In this document: positions 1 through 5,395 of the stretch, one piece after another
How positions within the stretch are numbered: position 1 is the stretch's first letter
Layout: the number at the start of each line of letters is the position of its first letter
NCBI GenBank assembly: GCA_012842645.1
Contig: DUSJ01000445.1
Coordinates: 1 to 5,395, forward strand
From: Clostridiaceae bacterium
GTDB lineage: Bacteria > Bacillota > Clostridia > DSM-8532
Length of the DNA: 5,395 bases
Reading direction: 5' to 3'
Notes under the pieces: model-generated
Database searches by the model: none
Seen by the model: the letters and a program-made list of their open reading frames with translations, nothing else
Told to the model about the DNA's origin: nothing
Position numbers and translations under genes: made by a program

Positions 1-876
1 CCAATATGCGGCGCTCACATAATACCTGGGGCTTCTTGACGTCACCAGGACCAGTTCCTCGGTGTCCAGCGTTTTTCCCGTTGCAAAGAAGTAGTTGAAG
101 AACAGGTTTATATGATACAACTCATTAATTTTCTCATCCCTGAAATGGCAGCTCCGTTTTTTAAGCCATCTGAGGGTCTCATCGTAAAGCGGGTCAAAAC
201 CTTTGCGCAGCATTTCCTTTGCCGAAGTGGCCGAGGCTACTTCTTCAAAGCCGAGACCCCAGTAAAAATCAACGTATCCTTCCTCTCCTGCAGGAAGAGC
301 AATTTTACACGAGATCCGGTAGTTAACTTCCCCATCCCTTATATCATAAGCAGTTTCAGCCGGAAGGGATGTCATGGGTGCGAAGGAAAAGAGGCCAATC
401 CCGTTCCTCAGGTCAAAAATCAGGTTATCATTCCAGCTGCTCCTGTAAACGAACTTCTTTGCATCTATGACCTTGTCTTCATTGACGCAGTGGTATGTTT
501 CGCTCCAGCAGCCGGATATGCCGAGATCAATGTTTTGATCGGTATCCGAGTTGTTCCTGATCTCAATCCGGTAAACGAAACCCCGCTCCCCCACCGGCGT
601 CAGTATAATGCCCTTTATATCGAACATGCCAGCCCTGGCATGATAAACCGGGACCCAGTAGCCTTCCCGGCTCCTGTATACGATTTCAAAGGGAACGGTC
701 TTTCCGTCCTGTGCAAGGAACGGCTTGATCAGCGGTACGCTCTCATTTCCGCGCACATCGATGAGTCCTTTAAAACCCATATGAAGAAAGGTGAAATCGT
801 GAATGGCCCCGTCGCTCATGCCCAGCTCTGGAATTGAGATCATTTCGTTTCCTGTTGGTATGTATTGATCTCCCAT
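1..876 (-). CDS. Probable glycoside hydrolase-like protein, N-terminal part (runs off left edge)
   Basis: An open frame of 292 codons reads leftward from ATG at 876-874 to the window edge, so the C-terminal part is missing. An in-frame TGA lies six codons upstream of the ATG, which bounds the start. GGAG at 890-887 is a ribosome binding site with a slightly long spacer. A second in-frame ATG (codon 12, 843-841), preceded by AGGA, is a possible alternative start. The first ~200 residues look beta-rich, with stretches such as FVYRIEIRNNSDTDQNIDLG, as in N-terminal beta-sandwich domains of sugar-processing enzymes. From about residue 225 the sequence turns helical and ends in TSRSPRYYVSAAYW, which resembles the start of an (alpha/alpha)6-barrel catalytic domain of glycogen-debranching or related glycosidases. 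The catalytic acids would lie beyond the window. There is no signal peptide, so it is probably cytoplasmic and acts on imported sugar. It shares an operator type with the divergent transporter operon. The reading frame is secure; the enzyme family is a guess. Confidence 0.8.
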   Translation of the reverse strand, partial: MGDQYIPTGNEMISIPELGMSDGAIHDFTFLHMGFKGLIDVRGNESVPLIKPFLAQDGKTVPFEIVYRSREGYWVPVYHARAGMFDIKGIILTPVGERGFVYRIEIRNNSDTDQNIDLGISGCWSETYHCVNEDKVIDAKKFVYRSSWNDNLIFDLRNGIGLFSFAPMTSLPAETAYDIRDGEVNYRISCKIALPAGEEGYVDFYWGLGFEEVASATSAKEMLRKGFDPLYDETLRWLKKRSCHFRDEKINELYHINLFFNYFFATGKTLDTEELVLVTSRSPRYYVSAAYW

Positions 877-899
877 AATTGCACTTCTCCATCAGTATG

Positions 900-913
900 C
901 TTAATCGTTTAAG
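900..913. promoter_or_regulatory. LacI-family operator O1 (minus-strand gene side)
   Basis: CTTAATCGTTTAAG is a 14-bp palindrome with one mismatched pair and a central CG, the usual form of LacI-family operators. Thirteen of its bases (901-913) recur exactly at 1065-1077 in front of the repressor gene. It sits just downstream of the predicted start point of the minus-strand gene. The regulator encoded next door is the obvious candidate to bind it; this is inference from position and form. Confidence 0.75.
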
Positions 914-923
914 TTTCAAATCA

Positions 924-952
924 AATTTATCATATACCTTTTCCGAAGTCAA
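924..952 (-). promoter_or_regulatory. Predicted sigma-A-type promoter of the divergent minus-strand gene
   Basis: Reading the minus strand, a -35 box TTGACT (952-947) is followed after 17 bp by a -10 box TAAATT (929-924). This matches five of six and four of six consensus bases. Transcription would begin near 917, about 40 bases upstream of the ATG at 876. A LacI-type operator (900-913) lies directly after the expected start point, where a bound repressor would block initiation or escape. The start point is predicted only. Confidence 0.6.
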
Positions 953-1021
953 TAAGCTTCTTTATAACCATTTTATATAAATACTTTTCCGGATTTGCCC
1001 GTACATATTGCAAAACTTCGC

Positions 1022-1051
1022 TTGACAATTCAAAGAATCGAATAGTATAAT
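1022..1051 (+). promoter_or_regulatory. Predicted sigma-A-type promoter of the repressor-transporter operon
   Basis: A perfect -35 hexamer TTGACA (1022-1027) is followed after 18 bp by a perfect -10 hexamer TATAAT (1046-1051). Transcription would start near 1058, about 64 bases before the repressor start codon. Two operator palindromes (1064-1077 and 1081-1094) lie directly downstream. A promoter with two consensus hexamers fits an operon held down by a repressor. No other promoter of this quality was seen within the operon. Confidence 0.8.
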
Positions 1052-1063
1052 CGAATTGAACAA

Positions 1064-1077
1064 TTTAATCGTTTAAG
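1064..1077. promoter_or_regulatory. LacI-family operator O2
   Basis: TTTAATCGTTTAAG is a near-palindrome centred on CG at 1070/1071. It differs from O1 only in its first base. It begins a few bases after the predicted start point of the operon promoter, so a bound dimer would interfere with initiation or early elongation. Its centre is 164 bp from that of O1. Confidence 0.75.
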
Positions 1078-1080
1078 TAA

Positions 1081-1094
1081 TTTAACCGATTAAC
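1081..1094. promoter_or_regulatory. LacI-family operator O3
   Basis: The core TTAACCGATTAA (1082-1093) is a palindrome with one mismatched pair, centred on CG at 1087/1088. Read on the opposite strand it is TTAATCGGTTAA, one base from the O2 core TTAATCGTTTAA. Its centre lies 17 bp from that of O2, so two dimers could sit side by side without overlapping. It is in the predicted 5' leader of the repressor mRNA, 27 bases upstream of the start codon. Confidence 0.65.
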
Positions 1095-1121
1095 CTGTTT
1101 ATACAGATCAGGAGATTTCAT

Positions 1122-2144
1122 ATGAAAAAGAATGTTACGATCAAGGATGTAGCAAGAGAAGCCAACGTATCGGTTGCGACCATATCATATGTACTTAACG
1201 GGAAAGAAAACATTAGTGAGGAAACAAGGAACCGGGTTTATGCAGCCATGGAAAAGCTGAATTACATCCCCAACCTTTCGGCCCGGGGGCTTGTAAAGAA
1301 TACATCCAAGCTTATCGGGGTGGTCATTCCGCAGACCGAGCCGGGGAGCAAGCTGATGTTCAGCAACACCTTCTACAGCGAGATAATGAGCAGCATCGAG
1401 CACCACGCGAGGCTGAGAGGATACCACGTCCTGATCTCAGGCACAGACGCCAATGAGAGCTATTTTACCCTGGCAAAGCAAAGGAACCTCGATGGCATCA
1501 TCGTGATAGGGGCTTATCCCGACGAATTCTACAAGGAAGTCAAAAAGACACAAATACCTATCGTTCTGGTGGACAGTTATTTCAAGGACCATTATTTCCA
1601 CAGTATCAGGATAAACGACCAATATGGAGGATACCTGGCGACGAAATACCTTCTCGATATGGGACACCGGGATATTGCTGTCTTTACCGGAAAGATCAAG
1701 GAAGGCGGAGTCGTGAAGAAACGCTATGACGGGTACCTGGACGCATTGCGGGAATATGGCATCGATCCTGACCCGAAAAAAGTGTTTGAGGGTTACATGA
1801 ACTACGAGTCAGGCCTGATAAACGCCCAGAAACTCCTGGACAGCAAAGCAAAGGTTACGGCGGTCTTCTGCATGGCGGACATACTGGCCATCGGCGCTAT
1901 CAAGGGCTTCATGAAAAACGGCGTGAAAGTCCCGGACGATATTTCCATCATAGGTTTCGACAACCTGGCGATATCGGAATACATAATGCCCGGCCTTACC
2001 ACTATCCAGCAGAACATATCTGCCAAGGGAGAAGAAGCAGTAAACATGCTGTTCAATTCCATGAGCGGCGCTTTCCAGACAAAGCAGGAAAAGATACTGC
2101 CCATTTCCATCGTTGAAAGAGAATCCGTCAGACGGCTTATTTAA
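1122..2144 (+). CDS. LacI/GalR-family transcriptional repressor
   Basis: This 340-residue protein has the usual length and layout of the LacI/GalR family. An N-terminal helix-turn-helix covers about residues 5-26 (VTIKDVAREANVSVATISYV). A hinge helix lies at about 50-59 (PNLSARGLVK), and a periplasmic-binding-protein-like effector domain runs from IGVVIPQ at about 65 to the typical ending VERESVRRLI. AGGAG (1110-1114) sits 7 bases before the ATG. Hinge Leu57 matches the leucine that in LacI and PurR inserts at the central CG step of the operator. The position usually held by Arg in the recognition helix (SRVLNG) is Tyr23 here (SYVLNG). It is first in an operon with the sugar transporter, 28 bases before the first permease under the preferred start, and two operator-like palindromes lie in its leader. 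It therefore probably represses itself, the transporter and the divergent gene, and is released by a sugar. Family assignment is certain; the effector is unknown. Confidence 0.95.
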   Translation: MKKNVTIKDVAREANVSVATISYVLNGKENISEETRNRVYAAMEKLNYIPNLSARGLVKNTSKLIGVVIPQTEPGSKLMFSNTFYSEIMSSIEHHARLRGYHVLISGTDANESYFTLAKQRNLDGIIVIGAYPDEFYKEVKKTQIPIVLVDSYFKDHYFHSIRINDQYGGYLATKYLLDMGHRDIAVFTGKIKEGGVVKKRYDGYLDALREYGIDPDPKKVFEGYMNYESGLINAQKLLDSKAKVTAVFCMADILAIGAIKGFMKNGVKVPDDISIIGFDNLAISEYIMPGLTTIQQNISAKGEEAVNMLFNSMSGAFQTKQEKILPISIVERESVRRLI

Positions 2145-2172
2145 GCGGCAGAATAAAAAGAAGGTGAATCTC

Positions 2173-3060
2173 TTGGTAGGTGAAAACAAGCTGCATAAAG
2201 CGATAACGATAATCCTGTTCCTGTTGCCCTGCCTTGCAGGCCTGGTCGTATTCAACCTTGTCCCGATCATCCAGTCAGCCTTTATGAGCTTCACAGACTG
2301 GAACATGCTGTCACCTCCTACGTTTATCGGGCCGGATAATTTCAGGGAGATCTTCAGCGATGAATCCTCGGTTAAGGCAGTCATAAACACCTTCAGGTTC
2401 ACTATCATGTACGTTCCGATCGTGATAGTCGTTTCACTGCTTCTTGCCACCGTCCTGGACATGAAACTCAAACTCGTGCAGGTATACAGGTCCCTGATTT
2501 TCATCCCTGTTTTACTGTCCTGGGTGGTCGTGTCGCTGTTGTGGATGTGGTTGTTCAACGCCGACAGCGGTCTGATAAACTACTTGCTGTCAATGCTGGG
2601 CATAAAAGGACCGGCCTGGCTGTTCGACAAGAAGTACGCCATGGTCGCCATTGTTATCGCAAGTTTGTGGAAGGATATGGGTTACTTTGCGATCCTGCTC
2701 CTTACAGGATTACAGAACATTTCGGACGAGTATTATGAGAGCGCTTCCCTTGACGGAGCAAGTCCCGTGAGGAAGTTCTTCAGCATCACTTTGCCATTGC
2801 TGTCGCCTACGCTGTTCTTTGTCATCATCATCCTTACCATTAATTCTCTCCAGGTCTTCGACCAGATGTATGTCATGACGAAGGGCGGCCCCCTCGGAAG
2901 CACGACTACAATGGTTATGGAAATATACAATAATGCGTTTAAGCTCAACTATGCCGGCTTAGCGTGTGCCCAGGCATGGTTCCTGGTGATCGTCACCCTG
3001 GTCCTGACCCTGATTCAGAACAAGCTCCAGGAAAGGTGGGTCCATTATGAAACGATATAG
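2173..3060 (+). CDS. ABC sugar transporter permease, MalF/UgpA-like (CUT1 family)
   Basis: This is an inner-membrane subunit of a binding-protein-dependent sugar importer. The preferred start is TTG at 2173, because AAGGTG (2161-2166) lies 6 bases before it. That gives 295 residues, typical of the family, and a 28-base gap after the repressor gene. The same frame is open back to a TTG at 2113 inside the repressor gene, but no ribosome binding site precedes that codon. GTG at 2164 is another option. The protein has about six hydrophobic membrane segments, the first near residues 9-35 (ITIILFLLPCLAGLVVFNLV). The cytoplasmic EAA loop that docks onto the ATPase begins near residue 189 (ESASLDGA, then FFSITLPLL). 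An IGPDNFREIF stretch after the first segment is typical of MalF/UgpA-type permeases. Its partner is the next gene, which overlaps it by 14 bases. The family is certain; the transported sugar is not determined. Confidence 0.93.
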   Translation: MVGENKLHKAITIILFLLPCLAGLVVFNLVPIIQSAFMSFTDWNMLSPPTFIGPDNFREIFSDESSVKAVINTFRFTIMYVPIVIVVSLLLATVLDMKLKLVQVYRSLIFIPVLLSWVVVSLLWMWLFNADSGLINYLLSMLGIKGPAWLFDKKYAMVAIVIASLWKDMGYFAILLLTGLQNISDEYYESASLDGASPVRKFFSITLPLLSPTLFFVIIILTINSLQVFDQMYVMTKGGPLGSTTTMVMEIYNNAFKLNYAGLACAQAWFLVIVTLVLTLIQNKLQERWVHYETI

Positions 3061-3880
3061 CCGCCTGCACAAGCCGCATATTGTAATAAACACAGTAATG
3101 GTCGCTATCCTGGCCATAGTTATATTCCCGTTTATCTGGATGTTTTTCGGCGCTTTCAAGACAAACATGGAAGTCATGACGATGCCTCCAAAGCTTTTGC
3201 CGGACAAATTCAACTTCGACAACTTCGCCCAGATATCTAAACTGGTGCCCCTCGGAAGGGTCCTGTTCAACAGCGTTCTCGTCGCTGTCCTGACGACGGG
3301 AGCCCAGGTACTTTTCTGCGCTATGGCCGGCTATGTTTTCGCCAAGATCAGTTTCAGGGGCAGAGAACTTCTGTTTATACTGATACTGCTTACAATGATG
3401 ATCCCTTTCCAACTGAGCATGATCACCCTGTACAAAATCTTCGTCCGCATGAAACTGAACAACACTTATTTGGGCCTTATACTGCCCGGTACCTACAACG
3501 CGCTGGGAATCTTTTTGCTGAGACAGAATATAAGGACCATACCGGACTCCTACCTCGAAGCCGGTTTCATGGACGGAGCGTCACATATGAAGGCCTTTTT
3601 CAGTATCGTGCTTCCGCTGTGTAAACCGGTTCTGGCCACTGTGGCCATTCTGGGCTTCATGAGTTCCTGGAACTCGTTCATATGGCCTCTGATCATAGTA
3701 AGCGACAGCGATATGCTGACCCTGCCAGTTGGTTTGTCAAGAATCCAGGGCAGGTGGACAACCCAATGGAACCTGATGATGGCGGGAAACCTGATAAGTT
3801 TTATCCCGATGCTCCTGGTTTACATATTCGCGCAGAAATATTTCATTAAAAGCGTTGCAGGAAGTGGGATCAAGGGATAG
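3047..3880 (+). CDS. ABC sugar transporter permease, MalG/UgpE-like (CUT1 family)
   Basis: This is the second permease of the importer, 277 residues, a normal length for MalG-type subunits. The ATG at 3047 overlaps the end of the upstream permease gene by 14 bases, and AGGTGG just upstream serves as ribosome binding site, so the two are probably translationally coupled and made in equal amounts. The first membrane segment is near residues 11-32 (IVINTVMVAILAIVIFPFIW), followed by the family-typical FGAFKTNMEV. The EAA loop starts near residue 171 (EAGFMDGASHMKAFFSIVLPL). The protein ends in SVAGSGIKG, like many MalG homologues. It pairs with the upstream permease to form the membrane channel. 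The family is certain; the substrate is unknown. Confidence 0.94.
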   Translation: MKRYSRLHKPHIVINTVMVAILAIVIFPFIWMFFGAFKTNMEVMTMPPKLLPDKFNFDNFAQISKLVPLGRVLFNSVLVAVLTTGAQVLFCAMAGYVFAKISFRGRELLFILILLTMMIPFQLSMITLYKIFVRMKLNNTYLGLILPGTYNALGIFLLRQNIRTIPDSYLEAGFMDGASHMKAFFSIVLPLCKPVLATVAILGFMSSWNSFIWPLIIVSDSDMLTLPVGLSRIQGRWTTQWNLMMAGNLISFIPMLLVYIFAQKYFIKSVAGSGIKG

Positions 3881-3989
3881 AGCAAAATCTTCTGACAGAA
3901 AGGAGGAATCTGTTTTTTCAGCATTCAGCGATGTTATCCGCAGGATATTGAAAGCATTTTGTAAGAATCAAAAAAGGAGGATGAGTCTT
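3881..3989 (+). other. 109-base spacer before the binding-protein gene, with weak hairpins and an orphan Shine-Dalgarno-like motif
   Basis: This is the longest spacer inside the operon. ACAGA (3895-3899) can pair with TCTGT (3909-3913), extended by one G-T pair, around a 9-base loop that contains AGGAGG (3901-3906). A run of six T follows (3913-3918). A second small stem pairs TATCC (3935-3939) with GGATA (3943-3947). The AGGAGG has no start codon at a usable distance. The first stem is too short and AT-rich to call a true terminator, but the region could adjust expression of the binding protein relative to the permeases. No good promoter was seen here. Confidence 0.4.
3975..3980 (+). promoter_or_regulatory. 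Strong ribosome binding site of the binding-protein gene
   Basis: AGGAGG (3975-3980), within a purine run, is a full Shine-Dalgarno match 9 bases before the ATG at 3990. It directly abuts another in-frame ATG at 3981, which is too close to be used, so it decides the start. Its strength fits the need for more binding protein than permease. Confidence 0.8.
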
Positions 3990-5336
3990 ATGTTAAAGAA
4001 ATTAGTATTTGCAGTGCTCTCCGTGCTCCTGGTCATATCCATGATGGCAGGATGCGGGAAGGAGGCCAGTCAGACATCAACGGTCACGCCTTCGGCAGGC
4101 CAATCGTCAACGGTTCCGGCAACCACTTCCGAGGCACCAAAGTCTTCCGGGCCGGTAACCATAAAGTTCATCCAGAACTCTGCGAACGGCGGACATGAAG
4201 AGGATCTGAAGGCAATGATCGACAAGTTCCACGAGAAAAACTCCGACATCAGGGTTGAGTACGAAATCATCCCGTGGGCCGACTACTACACCAAGCTCAA
4301 CATCGTTCTCAACAGCGGCGAAGGTGTTCCCGATGTTTTTGAAGTAGGATACGAGAACTTCGCCCAATATGCAATGAATGACCAGCTTTACGATCTCAGC
4401 GGCGTTATTGCAAATGACAAGGATTATAAAGCCGGTTCCATTAACCAGGTTCTTTTCGATGCATACAGCCTGAACGGAAAGCAGTTGGGCGTACCTATAG
4501 CCAACAACGGCTGCATCCTGTACTACAATAAGGATCTTTTCGACGCCAACGGAGTTTCCTATCCTACTCCCGAATGGACATGGAAGGAAGAACTTGAAGC
4601 CGCCCAGAAGATCACCGATGAGAGCAAGGGCATCTGGGGAACCGTCTCGCCGATACAGACCTATGAATTTTACAAAACTGCCGCACAAAACGGAGGTTAC
4701 TTCTGGGACGGCAATAAATGCACCATCAACAGCTCTGCATGCGTCGAAGCCCTTACATGGATGATCGAAAAATCGACCAGGTATAAGGTTCAACCTCCCA
4801 TCACCAGCGATATCATGACCCAGGCTGACGCCGATACCAATGCGTTCATCGCGGGCAAAGTAGGTATGCTCAGGGGCGGCATCTGGCAGATTGGCCGGTT
4901 CGCCGCCGAATGCAATTTCAGATGGGACGTAATGGTGGAGCCGGGCAATGTGCAGAAAGCGCATAACGCATTCGTTGAAGGCCTTGCGGCAAGCAAGACT
5001 ACCAAGTATCCCGAAGCTGCATGGAGGTTTATGAAGTTCCTGGCAATAGACGAGGATGCAGTAAAAATCAGGATCGACAGTGGCTGGAACATACCAGTGG
5101 TAAACGACGAAAGCATCATGGCAGCTTACTATGCAATAACACCGCCTGAATCCAGGAAGTACATCGCAGCAATCAACGACTCCAGCGTCATGCCTCCGCT
5201 GGGACCCATACCTGAAAAATGGAATGAACTGACGACCATTGTCAACGAAGAGATAGAAAAGGCGAAATTCGGGGAAATTACGCCTCAGCAGGCCCTGGAC
5301 AATGCCAAAGAAAGACTTGAGAAACTTGTAAAATAA
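3990..5336 (+). CDS. Lipoprotein sugar-binding protein of the ABC importer (CUT1-type, SBP_bac_1-like)
   Basis: This 448-residue protein captures sugar outside the cell and hands it to the two upstream permeases. It starts at ATG 3990, with AGGAGG 9 bases before it. The frame stays open upstream to 3855, but that part overlaps the permease gene and would bury the signal sequence. The first 22 residues form a lipoprotein signal: KK, a hydrophobic core, then lipobox MAGC with Cys22 as the lipidated residue. A Ser/Thr/Pro-rich tether spans about residues 25-50. The mature domain follows, starting VTIKFIQNS. Family-typical stretches are VPDVFEVGYENFAQYA, QLGVPIANNG (from residue 166), YYNKDLFDANG and WTWKEELEAAQKI. 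Several tryptophans (WTW, GIWG, YFWDG, GGIWQ) could stack against sugar rings. It is last in the operon, whereas in many such operons the binding protein comes first. The family is certain; the ligand is not known, though the length suits an oligosaccharide binder. Confidence 0.94.
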   Translation: MLKKLVFAVLSVLLVISMMAGCGKEASQTSTVTPSAGQSSTVPATTSEAPKSSGPVTIKFIQNSANGGHEEDLKAMIDKFHEKNSDIRVEYEIIPWADYYTKLNIVLNSGEGVPDVFEVGYENFAQYAMNDQLYDLSGVIANDKDYKAGSINQVLFDAYSLNGKQLGVPIANNGCILYYNKDLFDANGVSYPTPEWTWKEELEAAQKITDESKGIWGTVSPIQTYEFYKTAAQNGGYFWDGNKCTINSSACVEALTWMIEKSTRYKVQPPITSDIMTQADADTNAFIAGKVGMLRGGIWQIGRFAAECNFRWDVMVEPGNVQKAHNAFVEGLAASKTTKYPEAAWRFMKFLAIDEDAVKIRIDSGWNIPVVNDESIMAAYYAITPPESRKYIAAINDSSVMPPLGPIPEKWNELTTIVNEEIEKAKFGEITPQQALDNAKERLEKLVK

Positions 5337-5349
5337 ACAAGTTTCTCAG
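5317..5349 (+). repeat. Perfect inverted repeat enclosing the stop codon of the binding-protein gene
   Basis: TGAGAAACTTGT (5318-5329) pairs perfectly with ACAAGTTTCTCA (5337-5348), giving 12 base pairs and a 7-base loop AAAATAA (5330-5336). One more T-G pair is possible at 5317/5349. The stop codon TAA (5334-5336) lies in the loop. No T-run follows, so it is not an ordinary intrinsic terminator. A role in protecting the mRNA 3' end or in affecting termination is inferred. Confidence 0.75.
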
Positions 5350-5369
5350 CCCCATAAATTATGGAATAG

Positions 5370-5395
5370 GGTGGCTATATGGCAGTATAGCCACC
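5370..5395 (+). terminator. Probable intrinsic terminator hairpin, cut by the window end
   Basis: GGTGGCTATA (5370-5379) pairs perfectly with TATAGCCACC (5386-5395) around the 6-base loop TGGCAG. The GC-rich foot and the position 33 bases after the last stop codon fit an operon terminator. The T-tract that would confirm it would begin right after the window end and cannot be seen, so the hairpin could also belong to something else. Confidence 0.6.

Noticed and set aside
112..837. 241-codon open frame on the plus strand
   Set aside because: It lies opposite the minus-strand gene, which has a ribosome binding site, promoter and operator and a protein-like sequence. The plus-strand product shows no recognisable domain and no good ribosome binding site.
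770..952. 60-codon minus-strand open frame overlapping the start of the divergent gene
   Set aside because: It would start inside the predicted -35 region and continue out of frame into the real gene. The product is basic and low in recognisable features.
1036..1057. AATCGAA at 1036-1042 and AATCGAATT at 1049-1057 as a fourth operator
   Set aside because: They share a CG core but the arms are poorly palindromic and do not match the TTAA arms of the other three. They overlap the promoter and may be chance AT-rich sequence.
900..1094. The palindromes as catabolite repression (cre) sites for CcpA
   Set aside because: They have a central CG but lack the flanking TG and CA of the cre consensus (TGWAANCGNTNWCA). 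A local LacI-type operator explains them better.
1809..2558. 249-codon minus-strand open frame
   Set aside because: It is antisense to the end of the repressor gene and the start of the permease gene, both clear family members. It has no recognisable domain.
3895..3918. Hairpin plus six T as an intrinsic terminator
   Set aside because: The stem is only 5-6 bp and AT-rich with a 9-base loop, too weak for a confident terminator. It is described as a possible modulatory element instead.
3931..3951. Six-codon open frame starting at ATG 3931 in the spacer
   Set aside because: The nearest AGGAGG (3901-3906) is 24 bases upstream, too far, and the peptide MLSAGY has no support as a leader peptide.
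3855..3989. Upstream in-frame extension of the binding-protein gene
   Set aside because: It would overlap the permease gene and place 45 polar residues before the lipoprotein signal. The strong AGGAGG at 3975-3980 points to ATG 3990.
4107..4964. 285-codon minus-strand open frame
   Set aside because: It is antisense to the sugar-binding protein gene, whose family motifs are clear. The length reflects codon composition of the sense gene.

Overview
The window looks like a carbohydrate-uptake locus from a Gram-positive bacterium, most likely a member of the Bacillota and perhaps the Clostridia. The basis is purine-rich AGGAGG-type ribosome binding sites, a probable TTG start, strong sigma-A-type promoter hexamers, a lipoprotein-type sugar-binding protein and a LacI-family regulator built into a transporter operon. 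Base composition looks fairly balanced by eye. I cannot name the species.

Layout. Positions 1-876 on the minus strand hold the first 292 codons of a gene that runs off the left edge. It is probably a carbohydrate-active enzyme of the beta-sandwich plus (alpha/alpha)6-barrel type, but its family is uncertain. Positions 877-1121 are a divergent regulatory region with one promoter per direction. Three nearly identical AT-rich palindromes with a central CG lie there, one just downstream of the minus-strand promoter and two just downstream of the plus-strand promoter. Positions 1122-5336 form a plus-strand operon: a LacI-family repressor, two CUT1-type ABC sugar permeases (MalF-like, then MalG-like) and a lipoprotein sugar-binding protein. 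The window closes with two strong hairpins. One encloses the stop codon of the binding-protein gene. The second is probably the operon terminator, whose T-tract would lie just outside the window.

How it works together (inference). The binding protein captures an oligosaccharide or glycoside outside the cell and the two permeases carry it across the membrane. No ATPase gene is present here, so energy probably comes from a shared MsmK/UgpC-type ATPase encoded elsewhere. The divergent enzyme would then process the imported sugar. The LacI-family protein probably represses both its own operon and the divergent gene through the three shared operators until an inducing sugar arrives. The substrate cannot be read from the sequence.

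I see a coherent and possibly uncharacterised sugar-utilisation regulon, but no evidence of a wholly new type of system. The most interesting items are the operator arrangement, the unusual recognition helix of the repressor, the hairpin around the last stop codon, and the unidentified divergent enzyme.
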